64,000 bases of DNA from JABDBL01 sp963845445 (GCA_963845445.1 CAWJSE010000002.1:1054001-1118000); one strand, 5' to 3'. Shown: positions 8,406-18,558, counted from the first letter of the stretch. Translations and numbers: made by a program. Notes: generated by a model from the sequence alone, not told the origin.

Positions 8406-10511
8406 ATGAAAGCAAATCAGACTAAGCTGAACGAAGAGAAACCTACTAATCGCCTTATTCACGAAACAAGCACCTATCTCAGGCAACATGCATTCAATCC
8501 AGTTAACTGGTATGCCTGGACAAATGAAGCTCTAGAAGAGGCCATTAAAAGCGATAAACCAATTATGCTTTCAATTGGCTACTCAGCTTGTCACTGGTGT
8601 CATGTAATGGAAGTAGAATCGTTTGAAGACATAGCAACAGCCAAGCTTTTAAATGAAAATTTCATCCCCATAAAAGTAGACAGGGAAGAAAGACCAGACT
8701 TAGATGATATTTATATGGCTGCCGTTCAAATCATGACAGGGCATGGTGGTTGGCCTTTAACTATTTTTCTCACTCCACAGCAAAAGCCTTTTTATGGTGG
8801 CACATATTTTCCTAAGGAAGACAGGCATTATGCAAATCAGACTCTCCCCGGATTTAAAACAGTTTTAAGGGCAGTAAATAGAGCCTGGCAAGATGAGCGA
8901 GATAAAATTGAAAATCAAGGTGAGCATTTGACTAGCGCTATTACTAATATAACCAATCAAAAATTCAGCGCCAAAAAACTTAATTCGAATGATACAGAAA
9001 CTGACGACAACCTACTTGTTGATTGTGCTACTAAGATTCTGCCTCTATTTGATTTGGAGTGGGGCGGCATTGGTACAGCTCCGAAATTTCCGCAATCCTT
9101 GACCCTACAAATGTGTCTACAAGGTGCTGCGAAACTCAGAAAACAAAATGAAAATGCTGAGCATCTGCTAAAAGCTGTATCCGTTAGCCTGGATCGTATG
9201 GCACAAGGTGGCATGTACGATCAATTAGGTGGTGGTTTTGCCCGCTATTCAACTGACGAACAGTGGCTGATACCACACTTCGAAAAAATGTTATATGATA
9301 ACGCGCTTTTAGCCGAAGTATATCTGGATGCATTCTCTTTAGCTCAAAAAGAGAATTGGAAAACTATTGCATGTGAAACACTAGATTTTATAGCGAAAGA
9401 ACTAAGTAGTGACGAAGGAGGTTTTTATTCTAGCCTAGACGCTGATAGTGAAGGCATTGAAGGCAAATTCTATATCTGGAAAAAATCCGAGATTGAAGAG
9501 ATCTTAGGGCAAGATAGCAACCAATTTTGTCAGTTATTTGGTATCACTGAAAAAGGTAATTTCGAACAGAATGAGAACATTTTGCACATTGGCCAAAGCG
9601 ATAATTTAGACACATCATCACTCAAAATAAAAGAACTAAAGGCTGCACTTTTAGCTCATCGCTTAAAAAGAGTATATCCCATCAGAGACGAAAAAATTCT
9701 CACTAGCTGGACAAGTTTAGCCATCAGCGCATTTGTCAAGGGATATCAAATTACGAAACACGATAAATACGCACACTTAGCTAAACGTGGGGCTGAATTT
9801 GTCCTAAATTACCTAGTAATAGACGGTAAATTAAAGCGCAGCTATGCTCATGGCAAAGCAAAATTCGATGCATACTTAGATGATTATGCCTTCTTCTGCA
9901 AAGCATTGATAGATTTGTCTAGCATTGATTCAGATCCAATATGGCTGGAGAAAGCTTTAACTTTCGGTGACATTTTATTGGATCAGTTTTTTGACAAAGA
10001 AGGCGAGGATTTCTTTTATACTGCCAAAGATCATGAAAAATTGATAACTCGACCAAAAAACTATATGGACGGTCCCATACCTTCAGCCACTTCTATAGCT
10101 ATCTTATGTTTACTCAAATTATATTTGATTATAAATGATCAGAAATACCAGAGCGCAGCACAACAAGTTTTAGCAAAGCACAAAACTTTCTTCCGGGAGC
10201 ATCCAATCCAATATGCCAGTATGATTAGTACTTTTGCATTTGCTAACAGTCCAGCTTTATCTTTAGTCCTGGTCAGTAATGCAAAGAATACAAGCAAAAG
10301 TGACCTGCTCTTAGCTCCATTTTCCTTTTATTTGCCAAACACAACTGTTTTTCTTATGGACAGCGAAAAATCTTACGATAAACGACTTTTGTTATTGCAA
10401 CATAAAACAACCTTAGAAAATCAGGTTGCTGCTTACATTTGCCAAAACTATTCCTGCCAGTCCCCTGTCAATAAGCTTGCCGAGCTTAACACAATACTAA
10501 GGAATTGTTAA
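8406..10511 (+). CDS. YyaL/SSP411-type thioredoxin-domain protein (DUF255)
   Basis: The 701-residue protein matches the conserved YyaL/spermatogenesis-associated 20 family. It has an N-terminal thioredoxin-like domain with NPVNWYAW and GYSACHWCHVM (C62 and C65), followed by KVDREERPDLD and GHGGWPLTIFLTP. An alpha/alpha-barrel resembling N-acylglucosamine 2-epimerases follows, with GGIGTAPKFPQ, GGMYDQLGGGFARYSTD and HFEKMLYDNA. The cellular function of the family is not well established; a redox or sugar-related role is inferred from the folds. It lies 48 bp after the glycosyltransferase on the same strand and is full length for the family. Confidence 0.9.
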   Translation: MKANQTKLNEEKPTNRLIHETSTYLRQHAFNPVNWYAWTNEALEEAIKSDKPIMLSIGYSACHWCHVMEVESFEDIATAKLLNENFIPIKVDREERPDLDDIYMAAVQIMTGHGGWPLTIFLTPQQKPFYGGTYFPKEDRHYANQTLPGFKTVLRAVNRAWQDERDKIENQGEHLTSAITNITNQKFSAKKLNSNDTETDDNLLVDCATKILPLFDLEWGGIGTAPKFPQSLTLQMCLQGAAKLRKQNENAEHLLKAVSVSLDRMAQGGMYDQLGGGFARYSTDEQWLIPHFEKMLYDNALLAEVYLDAFSLAQKENWKTIACETLDFIAKELSSDEGGFYSSLDADSEGIEGKFYIWKKSEIEEILGQDSNQFCQLFGITEKGNFEQNENILHIGQSDNLDTSSLKIKELKAALLAHRLKRVYPIRDEKILTSWTSLAISAFVKGYQITKHDKYAHLAKRGAEFVLNYLVIDGKLKRSYAHGKAKFDAYLDDYAFFCKALIDLSSIDSDPIWLEKALTFGDILLDQFFDKEGEDFFYTAKDHEKLITRPKNYMDGPIPSATSIAILCLLKLYLIINDQKYQSAAQQVLAKHKTFFREHPIQYASMISTFAFANSPALSLVLVSNAKNTSKSDLLLAPFSFYLPNTTVFLMDSEKSYDKRLLLLQHKTTLENQVAAYICQNYSCQSPVNKLAELNTILRNC

Positions 10512-10581
10512 ACAGGTCCTCATAAGCATAGTTATTAACCCTTTCATAAGGGGCAATATAATATTAGTAGGAAATTAAATT

Positions 10582-12165
10582 ATGCTCCAACCAAAACCCA
10601 CTAACCATTCTTCGACATTAAATAGACTCCAGGGTCTGGTTAGAGTTGTGATGATTAATGATTTAACCCCTGAAGCCAAGCAAGTAGAAACCGAATTACC
10701 TTACCATGGTGTAAAGCTCGATTCTGTAGAAACGCTAGAAGAAGCAATAAAAAAAATCAGATCAGGAAACTTTGATGCTGTCTTACTCTGTACCTCTAAA
10801 ACAAGTATAGATCCCATAGAAGCAATCCGCACAATCCGTGTACGAAGTCGCAATTTACCAATTGTCGTTCTGTCAGACAAAGATGACAAAGCATTGGCCT
10901 TAGAAACATTAAAAAGCGGGGCTCAAGACTATTTACTTAAGACCAAAGTCAAAAATGAATCTATTGCTCGTTGTTTGAGATATGCCATTGAAAGACAAAG
11001 AATTAGATATGAAATACTGTTAGAGGGAGAACGCTCAACTAGACTAATTTTAGAAAACTCCTTGCAAGCATTTTTAGCTATGGATCAAAATGGCATTGTA
11101 TTAGATTGGAATTTAAGAGCAGAAGGGCTCTTTGGTTGGAGTCGTCATGAAGCCTTGGGCAAATCCATCAAAGACTTAATTCGGCCTTCACCAACTCGGG
11201 ACGTTTATATTGAGAACTTAGAAATAGTTCTTTCTGATGCTCCAGAAGGTATTCTGAACAAGCGCATGGAAGTCTACGCGGTACACAGAGACGGACATCA
11301 ATTTCCAATAGAGTTTGGCATATTCCGCATCAAAGACAAATCTGATTATCTTTATTGCACATTTATCAATGACATTAGTGAACGCAAAGAAATTGAACGA
11401 AAAACGAAGCAGCTAAACGAAGAATTAGAAAGACGAGTACAAGAAAGAACTTCCGAGCTAATGCGGTCAAATCAAGAATTACAACAATTCGCTAAAATTG
11501 CCTCTCACGACTTACAAGAACCTTTGCGCGCTGTGCAAGGATTTGCCCAACTGCTATCTCGCCGCTATGAAAGTCAACTTGACGTTGACGGTAAACAATT
11601 CATAGAATTTATTCTCGATGGTACTGAGCGCATGCAAAGATTAATTCAGTCAGTTCTCGAACACTCCAATATCTCTGCAAATGAACAAGAAATCGAGCCA
11701 GTTGAAGTATCATCTGTCATCAGAGAAGTAATGAAAAATCTAAACCATTCAATTGTTGACAGTAAGGCAACAGTTGTATTCGGTGACCTGCCTACAATCC
11801 CGGTGGAGCGATCTCAACTTATACAATTGTTTCAAAATTTGATCAGCAATGCCATCAAATATGCCGGAGATAAAACACCATATATTGTCATTTCTACTGA
11901 AAAAAGTGTTGACGAGTGGTTGTTTTCGGTACAAGATAATGGCATTGGCATTGATAATAAATATACCGATCGCATATTCGATATGTTCGCCAGGCTGCAC
12001 GGGCGTATAAGATATTCTGGAACGGGAATGGGATTGGCAATATGTAAAAAGATCGTCACTGCTAATGGTGGCAAAATATGGATGGAATCGGAGCCAGGTG
12101 AGGGTTCTATATTCTTTTTTACGCTACCAGCAAAGAAGGAGCCCAAATCAGAACAAGATGAATAA
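10582..12165 (+). CDS. Sensor histidine kinase: degenerate receiver, PAS, HisKA, HATPase
   Basis: Domains in order: a receiver-like domain (about 20-135), a PAS domain (about 150-270, SLQAFLAMDQNGIVLDWN to INDISERKEIE), a short coiled coil, HisKA with IASHDLQEPLRAVQGF (phospho-acceptor H309) and HATPase_c with the N box QNLISNAIKYA (418-428), G1 DNGIGID (452-458) and G2 GTGMGLAI (480-487). The kinase core is of the type paired with Rcp1-like regulators, and such a regulator lies 82 bp downstream. The receiver has cysteine (C70) where the phospho-accepting aspartate should be (FDAVLLC), so it probably does not take a phosphate by the usual route. There is no transmembrane segment, so it is a soluble sensor. 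The signal is unknown. Confidence 0.9.
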   Translation: MLQPKPTNHSSTLNRLQGLVRVVMINDLTPEAKQVETELPYHGVKLDSVETLEEAIKKIRSGNFDAVLLCTSKTSIDPIEAIRTIRVRSRNLPIVVLSDKDDKALALETLKSGAQDYLLKTKVKNESIARCLRYAIERQRIRYEILLEGERSTRLILENSLQAFLAMDQNGIVLDWNLRAEGLFGWSRHEALGKSIKDLIRPSPTRDVYIENLEIVLSDAPEGILNKRMEVYAVHRDGHQFPIEFGIFRIKDKSDYLYCTFINDISERKEIERKTKQLNEELERRVQERTSELMRSNQELQQFAKIASHDLQEPLRAVQGFAQLLSRRYESQLDVDGKQFIEFILDGTERMQRLIQSVLEHSNISANEQEIEPVEVSSVIREVMKNLNHSIVDSKATVVFGDLPTIPVERSQLIQLFQNLISNAIKYAGDKTPYIVISTEKSVDEWLFSVQDNGIGIDNKYTDRIFDMFARLHGRIRYSGTGMGLAICKKIVTANGGKIWMESEPGEGSIFFFTLPAKKEPKSEQDE

Positions 12166-12247
12166 GTGAAAGCAAGCAAAGACAGCATTCGAAAATAGAC
12201 TTGTACCACGGCTTAGACTAGTAAATGCTTAACGAAGGGATACGACA

Positions 12248-13075
12248 ATGAACGAATTGAAGAGCAAAGTTAATAACGAAAAAATACATATTTTACTTGT
12301 AGAGGATAGTCCTTCCGATGTAAGACTTACTCAGGAGGCCCTTAAAGATTCAGGACTCATTTATGAACTATCCTTAGCAAATGATGGCGAAGAGGCGATG
12401 AATTTCCTTCATCAGCAAAAAATGTCAGCCTTTAGCAAACTTCCTGACGTCATTCTTTTAGATTTAAACATGCCCAGAAAAACTGGTCATGAGGTTCTTG
12501 CTGAAATAAAAGCTGATCCTAAACTAACCACTATACCGATAGTACTTCTGACAGTCTCTCAACAAGATAAAGACATCATGGAAGCGTTGCGACTTAAAAT
12601 GAATTTTTATCTTTGCAAACCTGTGGATGCGGTTCAGCTATCGGCATTGCTAAAAGCGATTTTCGCCCTCCACAGAGAAGACTACTACCAAGGAGAGTCC
12701 GGGCAACTGGCGAGAGAAGATTTACATATACGTCTTGTTTTGGCAGGAAACCCTCATACATCAGGCTTTGTACTAGCTAATTTAGCCAAAGAAGATAATA
12801 TCCACGTGCGCTCCCGAGTAGCAGAAAACCCTGCTACACCTTCTGACATACTGGAGCAATTATCCCAAGATAAGCATGTGAACGTAAGACTGAGCGTAAC
12901 AGAAAATCCTAATGCACCAAAACCAATCTTGGAGAAATTAGCTCAAGACGAAAGCGAGGACGTTCGATTAGGAATGGCTGAGAATCCAGACATTCCGGCA
13001 GAGATACTCCAATCTCTTGCTGCAGATGAAAACATTTTTGTTGCTACCAGTGCGGCAAAAACATTAGCTCAATAG
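12248..13075 (+). CDS. Rcp1-like response regulator fused to LRV-type repeats
   Basis: Residues 12-140 form a CheY-like receiver with the acidic pocket ED (19-20), phospho-acceptor D72 in VILLDLNMPRKTG, the T/S position in LLTVSQQD and K124 in CKP. The single-domain Rcp1 type normally ends here. This protein continues with four to five tandem units of about 24-26 residues (156-275), each with VRxxVAENPxxPxxILxxLAxD. This is the pattern of the leucine-rich-repeat variant (LRV) first seen in Azotobacter. No DNA-binding domain is present, so output is presumably by protein contact. It lies directly downstream of the kinase gene, probably in one operon and as its partner. Confidence 0.88.
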   Translation: MNELKSKVNNEKIHILLVEDSPSDVRLTQEALKDSGLIYELSLANDGEEAMNFLHQQKMSAFSKLPDVILLDLNMPRKTGHEVLAEIKADPKLTTIPIVLLTVSQQDKDIMEALRLKMNFYLCKPVDAVQLSALLKAIFALHREDYYQGESGQLAREDLHIRLVLAGNPHTSGFVLANLAKEDNIHVRSRVAENPATPSDILEQLSQDKHVNVRLSVTENPNAPKPILEKLAQDESEDVRLGMAENPDIPAEILQSLAADENIFVATSAAKTLAQ

Positions 13076-13084
13076 ACCATATTA

Positions 13085-13128
13085 TTTGCGCTGCCTCGCC
13101 TTCGCGCCGCTCGGCTCAACGCTTTCCT
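13085..13128 (-). repeat. Short, partial copy of the spacer repeat
   Basis: Read on the minus strand this contains GCGTTGAGCCGAGC followed by GCGAAGGCGAGGCAGCGC. It is close to the second sub-type of the spacer repeat seen before rplF, rpsC and rplB (GCGTTGAGCCGA then GAAGGCGAAGCAGCG). It lies in the convergent gap between the LRV response regulator and the TPR membrane-protein gene, in the orientation of the latter. Confidence 0.5.
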
Positions 13129-13136
13129 TTTAATCT

Positions 13137-15375
13137 TCATCTATTCCGGGCCAAAGGATATAATTCCTCTATCGAAACTATTCCATTTTTGTCTTTATTT
13201 ACTCCCACAATTTTTATTTTGTTAGGTAAATCAGGACGAGCAGCCAAAGCCTTATCTCTCAAAACTTTAGCCGCGGCATGGTCGCCGGCTGCCCTTAAAA
13301 TAAAGCTTCGTATATACATTGTTGCTGGATCATTTGGCTCGTCATTCATAGTTGCTTTACTCCATTGCAAGCTTTCATTTAAGTGCCCAGTAGCTAAAGC
13401 TGCTTGAGCAAGCAGAAGACGTAGCTTATGCGTTGGACAAACTGCTATGCCCATCTTGGCCGTGTTATAGGCAGCGTTTATTAGCTGAGGAGTAGCAAAA
13501 CCTAATTCAGCTTCGACGGCAGGTTCAATAAAATCTGGATTGGTGCTATCACGCTCGTACACTTTATTTAAATGGATCAAGGCCTTTCATATATTCGCCG
13601 GAGGAATTCAAAATTTTTCCCATGTTCAAATTGAGCACTACACTATTGGGATTAATTCTCAAAGCCTCTTCAGTTAAATCCTTCGCTTTTTTATACTCAC
13701 CTAAATCAGTCAAAACAGATGCAAGATCACGCTCACTCTCAAACTTTATTAACGGACCCAAATGCTGCTCTTTAGCCAGAGAATATGCCGTTTCTAAATA
13801 TTTTTTCGCTTCCAGGAGTCTGCCTTTCGAGTAACTTGCAGTCTTCTTAGAAGGTATGTATGCCACACCAAGAGCATAATATGCTGGTTGGCATGTCTTA
13901 TCTTTTGCGATAGCTTTATTAGCCAGCTCAACACCATTGTCCTCTTTATGAACTCTTACCAATGCTAAAGCAAGCATTCCCTTTGCCCAGGGATCGTCTT
14001 GATTTACCCGCGTCGTTGCTTTGAACAAAGTAGTATCCGAACGGAAGTCAAGACTTCGAAGAAGGCTACCGGTAATGAGAAGGGTCAACAAAACAATCAT
14101 AATTATTTTGATTCTTATATTTGACCGCCACTCAAATAACCATGGCTTAAGAGAACCGGCAATAACGAGTGAAAGACCTGCGATAGGTAAATAAAAACGC
14201 CAGTCCGCAATGATTTCGTTTTGGACAAAAAATATTGGTGGCAAATAGCTCAAGATAGCAATAGTAAGGCCCAAAGCGATCAATGGTTGCTTTCTAAATC
14301 TATAGACACCATAAGCACCGAAACCTAAAACTAGGCAGCCCAATATACTTAAGGGATCTGTAAAACCACTGGAGCTAGTATTAGGAGGGAAAATACTCAA
14401 ACCAACTGGCAACAAGAAACAGCGCAAATAATAGGCTAAAAGACCGTGGAATTGGCTGGCCACATAGACCTTCCCAATCTGCAAAGGCAAAACAAAACCA
14501 TTACTATAATCGGCAGTGTAGCCAAATTTGGGAATCCACAATACTAATCCAAATAGAAGAATAATAACGAGCAGCTCTCCCCATTTATGCTTAGCCCAAT
14601 CGCTGTATGAAATATTGACCGGCTTTACCAAAATAGCAATTAAAAGCATTATGCCAGGAATCGCTAGAGACTGAGGACCGCAAAATATAGCCTGCAAAAA
14701 AAAGAAGAAAAACAACAAATAATTGCGAAGCATCACCTTTATATCAGCAGTTAAAAATGCCCAAAGGAAGAAATCAAGGCTGAGAAAAACATTGCAGGCT
14801 GTAAGAGTAGCTTGCCTGCCGACAATATGGGCAACCGCTTCAGAAGCCAGCGGATGACAGGCTAATAAACCTGCTGCCAATAAAGCAACTTCATGTACCG
14901 GCTCATTCCTTCCATCATCTTGCCAAAAATATCTTGCTAAGGAATAAACGAAAATATAAAAATAGAAACAACTAGCAAAATGCAGGATTATATTAACGAT
15001 GTGATACCAGCTTGGATCGAAAACAAAATTTTGTAAATCGTAAGCAAAACTAGCTGTAAGCCAGGCTTGCGACAATGGCTGAGTTACAGCTTTCATAAGT
15101 AAACTAGACCAAAAACTCTCTTCACTATATTTGATCCCTAAAAACTGGTCCACATAGTGATCATTGAAAACAAATCCACCAATCACACTTGCTCCATAAG
15201 CCAATAGAACTATCAAGCAAAGAATTCCTGCATGGATTGCTAGCTTTTTGTAATTAGTTTTTTGTATGCGAACTTCAGTCAATAATGAAGCAGACGGAAC
15301 TCGAGTTGGTCTTACACGAGAGAGTTTAGAAATATCTATACCCTTTATATTGGGCTTTTTGGGAAGCTCGGTCAT
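13137..15375 (-). CDS. Polytopic GT-C-like membrane protein with C-terminal TPRs, frameshifted
   Basis: A basic cytosolic N-terminus leads to about ten hydrophobic segments. A loop contains FVFNDHYV and HPLASEAVAHIVGRQATL, reminiscent of TMTC/PMT-type protein O-mannosyltransferases (GT-C fold). A series of TPR-like helices follows (VLTDLGEYKKAKDLTEEALRINPNS). The frame breaks near 13577-13581: removing one A in the ATGAAAGG run joins ...SGEYMK to ALIHLNKVYERD and restores about 745 residues, including a further C-terminal TPR part. Glycosyl transfer to exported protein is an inference from the loop motif only. A generic TPR membrane protein is the alternative. Confidence 0.65.
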
Positions 15376-15457
15376 AATTTAGTAAAGTGGCTTAAATCTC
15401 AGGCTGTGCTCTTCAATGCTACAATTTTAGTCCTTTCAAGAGAAAACTCCTAATCAA

Positions 15458-15712
15458 ATGACAAAAATTTCTGAATCTGACCTCCAAAAAGCTGATTCCT
15501 GGCAAGCACTGAAAGCGTTTCTAATACCAGTCACTCTTTTTCTTGCTTGCATTAGCGCTGCTGCCGGTGCTTTTCTTATTATGAACCAGGAATCTCTTGG
15601 CTGGATTTTTATCTTCATTTCAGGTGTAACAATCATACTTGACTTCGTTGGTCTCATTCGCTTTCAAAACAAGTGGAGAGCCCAAGGAATTTTGCCTAAA
15701 GATGAAGGCTAG
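15458..15712 (+). CDS. Small two-helix membrane protein
   Basis: An 84-residue protein from ATG 15458 with two hydrophobic segments (about 19-41, KAFLIPVTLFLACISAAAGA, and about 47-65, LGWIFIFISGVTIILDFVGL). A short charged tail ends in ILPKDEG. It is followed within one base by the TPR gene start, so the two are almost certainly cotranscribed and translationally coupled. I recognise no family. Being divergent from the TPR membrane protein at 15375 (82-bp gap), it may share a promoter region with that gene. Confidence 0.6.
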   Translation: MTKISESDLQKADSWQALKAFLIPVTLFLACISAAAGAFLIMNQESLGWIFIFISGVTIILDFVGLIRFQNKWRAQGILPKDEG

Positions 15713-15713
15713 G

Positions 15714-16628
15714 ATGAACGATAAGCGGCAAACTAAGTGGATCATAGGAATATTAGGTTCTGTATTTATAGGCAGTGCTGCTCTTTTCTTTCCCTCAACC
15801 CTGGCAAGTTTGTGGAATTATCAACTTACATGCGAAGCTTATAATCTTGAATGCAAAGAAAAATATACTGAAGCGGTGGAAAAATGTACTGCGGCCATTA
15901 ATACCTATCCCAATTCAGCAAATCCTTATATGGTTAGAGGCTATGCTTATGCACATCTAGGGCAATACAATCAATGTATCGAAGACTATAGTAAAGCTAT
16001 TAGCTTGGAGCCAAAAGCCAGCGAAGCTTACCAAGCTCGTGGAGCCGCGTACCTGTATTTAAAAAAATACGATAAGGCTATTGAAGATTATAATAGAGTA
16101 ATTAGCCTTCGACCAAACAATCCCGAAGCCTACCGCTCACGCGGCAGCGCCTATGCATATATAAGCCAATATGAACAATCACTCAAAGATTTGAACTACG
16201 CTATCCAGTTAGATCCAAAGAGTTCGGTTCTTTACGTTTGCAGAGGAGCCGTTTACGATTACCTATTGCAATATAAAAAAGCCATTGACGACTATAATAA
16301 AGCTATTGCTCTAAACTCCAAGGATGCTCTGGCATATAACAACAGAGGAGACTCCTACAATAAGTTAAAGCAGCACGATAAGGCTATAACGGATGCCGAA
16401 CTGGCTATTAAAATAGATCCAAGCGTGGGATGGGACACACTGGGAAATGCCCAATTTGGCTTAGGTGCTTACAACAAAGCTCTCAACTCGTACAACCAAG
16501 CTATCCAGCTCGCTCCAAACATTGGAGAAAGCTACTATCATCGCGCCTTACTATACGAAGAAACCGGAAAACACGATTTAGCTGCTAAGGATAAATCCAA
16601 AGCAACAGAACTCGGTTACCATAATTAA
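15714..16628 (+). CDS. Membrane-anchored TPR protein
   Basis: The 304-residue product has an N-terminal hydrophobic segment (about 9-32, WIIGILGSVFIGSAALFFP), acting as an anchor or uncleaved signal. About seven to eight tandem 34-residue TPRs follow, with the canonical pattern (AYQARGAAYLYLKKYDKAIEDYN, then AISLEP). TPRs bind partner proteins; nothing here identifies the partner. The start is ATG 15714, one base after the preceding stop; the frame extends further upstream but inside the preceding gene. It is convergent with rpsI. Confidence 0.8.
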   Translation: MNDKRQTKWIIGILGSVFIGSAALFFPSTLASLWNYQLTCEAYNLECKEKYTEAVEKCTAAINTYPNSANPYMVRGYAYAHLGQYNQCIEDYSKAISLEPKASEAYQARGAAYLYLKKYDKAIEDYNRVISLRPNNPEAYRSRGSAYAYISQYEQSLKDLNYAIQLDPKSSVLYVCRGAVYDYLLQYKKAIDDYNKAIALNSKDALAYNNRGDSYNKLKQHDKAITDAELAIKIDPSVGWDTLGNAQFGLGAYNKALNSYNQAIQLAPNIGESYYHRALLYEETGKHDLAAKDKSKATELGYHN

Positions 16629-16698
16629 TCCAGCCAAAAACCGCTCTTAGTTTCACTAACAAAGTACAACCGTCAAGAATTCGTATTACTAGAGCAAA

Positions 16699-17095
16699 TT
16701 AGCGCTTGGAGAATTGGAAGCGTTTTCTGGCTCTCTTACGTCCGTATTTTTTACGTTCTTTTCACGTGGGTCACGGGTTAATAAACCACCTTGACGCAAT
16801 GACGGTCTATCCTGAGGTAAGGCTTTAGCCAATGCTCTAGAAATACCATGGCGCAAGGCATCTATTTGTCCAGAGATTCCGCCACCACAAACAATCGCTA
16901 TAACATTGAAGCGTCCATTTGCATCCAGGGCTGAAATGGCTCGTGCACGATTTTATCTAAACCCGCACGTCCGCCGACATATTCAGCCAATGTATGCCCG
17001 TTGACAGTGATGTCGCCTTGGCCAGGCACCAAACGAACCCGTGCACATGCAGTCTTCCTGCGGCCAGTACCATAATATTGAATAACGCTAGTCAT
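16699..17095 (-). CDS. rpsI: 30S ribosomal protein S9, two frameshifts
   Basis: S9 sits in the small-subunit head, its C-terminal tail reaching the P-site tRNA. The N-terminal part is in frame (QYYGTGRRKTACARVRLVPG). The remainder is in the other two frames: ISALDANGRFNVIAIVCGGG with GISGQ and LRHGISRALA, then KERKKYGRKRARKRFQFSKR at the C-terminus. One base is missing near 16934 (GAGCC|ATTTC) and one near 16755 (CGTGA|AAAG). Repair gives 132 residues, the usual length. Only 66 residues would be translated as given. It is the last gene of the superoperon, 21 bp after rplM. Assembly error is far more likely than a broken essential gene. Confidence 0.88.
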
Positions 17096-17116
17096 ATTAA
17101 TTTGCTCTTTCCTTAC

Positions 17117-17653
17117 CTAACTTGCTCTAGTTATTTCATAAACAGATGGACTCTGTGCCTCGTGAGGATGCTCAGCTCCTGCATAAACTTTGAGTTTGGT
17201 GAATTGCTTATCGCCTAAACGATTATGCGGAATCATGCCTCTAATAGCCTTTTCAAGAATAGCTTCCGGACGACGACTACGTAAAGAGCGTAAAGTTTCT
17301 TCCTTAAATCCATGAGGGAAACCGGAATGAGAACGATAAAGTTTTTGTTCTTCCTTTTTGCCAGTTACTTTTATTTTTTCAGCATTGATAATAATTACAT
17401 GATCGCCGAAATCAACATGAGAGCTAAACTCAGGCTTATGTTTGCCACGCAATAGATTGGCCACTTGCACCGCTAATTTGCCAAGCACTTTACCCTCAGC
17501 ATCAATAACATGCCAATTTCTTACGATTTCAGTAGATTGTTTTGGTGACTTATCAGACTCAGATTTAGCGGCAGAATTCTTTTTTACTTTTGCACTGCTT
17601 TCTTTTATTTTTTCTGATTTTTTGTTTTCTGCTTTGGCAGGATCAGTACTCAC
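17117..17653 (-). CDS. rplM: 50S ribosomal protein L13
   Basis: L13 is an early-assembly large-subunit protein contacting 23S rRNA. The family core starts at about residue 43 (IVRNWHVIDAEGKVLGKLAVQVANLLRGKHK) and includes DHVIIINAEKIKVTGKK, YRSHSGFPHG and the MIPHNRLGDKQFTKLKVYAG signature. The first roughly 40 residues are a Lys/Ser/Ala-rich extension (KKSEKIKESSAKVKKNSAAK) not found in typical 140-150 residue L13. Several other ribosomal proteins here also carry such tails. The start overlaps the truA stop by 11 bp, suggesting coupling. Confidence 0.95.
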   Translation of the reverse strand: MSTDPAKAENKKSEKIKESSAKVKKNSAAKSESDKSPKQSTEIVRNWHVIDAEGKVLGKLAVQVANLLRGKHKPEFSSHVDFGDHVIIINAEKIKVTGKKEEQKLYRSHSGFPHGFKEETLRSLRSRRPEAILEKAIRGMIPHNRLGDKQFTKLKVYAGAEHPHEAQSPSVYEITRAS

Positions 17654-18506
17654 TTAGTATCTCCTCATTCCTCTTGTCTACCTGGTCATTAAAACTAGCA
17701 AATTTAAAGATATTTGCATATGGTTGAGAATATTTCACCGAAACCAAGCTCAATCCTAAGGCTGGTGCAGTTGGACCGGCTAGCTTACGTTGGGCGCCAA
17801 TTAAAGCAGCTCTCAGACTATCTGCTGGTCTTTTTTTTAGCCCTATTTCGACTAAAGTACCCACAATAATGCGTATCATATTGTACACGAAGTGATTGGC
17901 TGCAATAGAGAATTCCAATTCTCCTTCACCTAAATTCAACAATTTGGCATACTTTACCTCACATATCGCATCATGTCGGTCTGAATTGGTAGATTTAAAA
18001 GCCGCAAAATCATGCTCGCCAGGCAAACATGTAATAGCCTCTTTCATCGCAGCTATGTCCAGTGGTGCCCTAATGAAATAGTGACTGCCTTCGCATAAAG
18101 GGGAGCGTTGCGGGCGATTCAAAATTCTGTATACGTAATGTCTTTCTACCGCATGAAAACGCGCGTGGAAGTCCGATGGAACCACAACAGCCTGCTTTAC
18201 AGAAATATCATTAGTCAAAATGCCATTTATTGACCATGCGAATGTTTGCAGATCCAGCTTGTGCCAATCTTCAGCCAGATCTTTAGGCAATTCAAAATGG
18301 GCCACCTGTCCAGTGGCGTGTACACCGCTATCAGTGCGACCACTCAATATGGCCCTTAATGGTTTTTTCGTTTTTGCTGACTTAGTCAATCGAAAATAAA
18401 TGGCCAATGCTTCTTCTAAAACAGATTGCACTGTGCGCAAATTTTTCTGAGACTGGCTTCCGCAAAAGTCTTGGCCATTATATTCAAGCAGAAGTGCTAT
18501 ACGCAC
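17643..18506 (-). CDS. truA: tRNA pseudouridine(38-40) synthase TruA
   Basis: This enzyme isomerises U38-U40 in the anticodon arm of several tRNAs. The catalytic aspartate lies in SGRTDSGVHATGQVAHF (about residues 57-73). Other family signatures are the N-terminal LLLEYNGQDFCGSQSQ, HAVERHYVYRILN, FAAFKS and the C-terminal NHFVYNMIRIIVGTLVEIG. At 287 residues it exceeds the usual 245-265 by a C-terminal tail (after VSVKYS) that overlaps rplM. The rplQ-truA-rplM-rpsI order is common in Gram-positive and cyanobacterial-type genomes. Confidence 0.95.
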   Translation of the reverse strand: MRIALLLEYNGQDFCGSQSQKNLRTVQSVLEEALAIYFRLTKSAKTKKPLRAILSGRTDSGVHATGQVAHFELPKDLAEDWHKLDLQTFAWSINGILTNDISVKQAVVVPSDFHARFHAVERHYVYRILNRPQRSPLCEGSHYFIRAPLDIAAMKEAITCLPGEHDFAAFKSTNSDRHDAICEVKYAKLLNLGEGELEFSIAANHFVYNMIRIIVGTLVEIGLKKRPADSLRAALIGAQRKLAGPTAPALGLSLVSVKYSQPYANIFKFASFNDQVDKRNEEILSEY

Positions 18507-18558
18507 AAAAAGAAGCCCTCAAAAGGACATATTAAACCGGCTAATCAAAGATCTAGGA

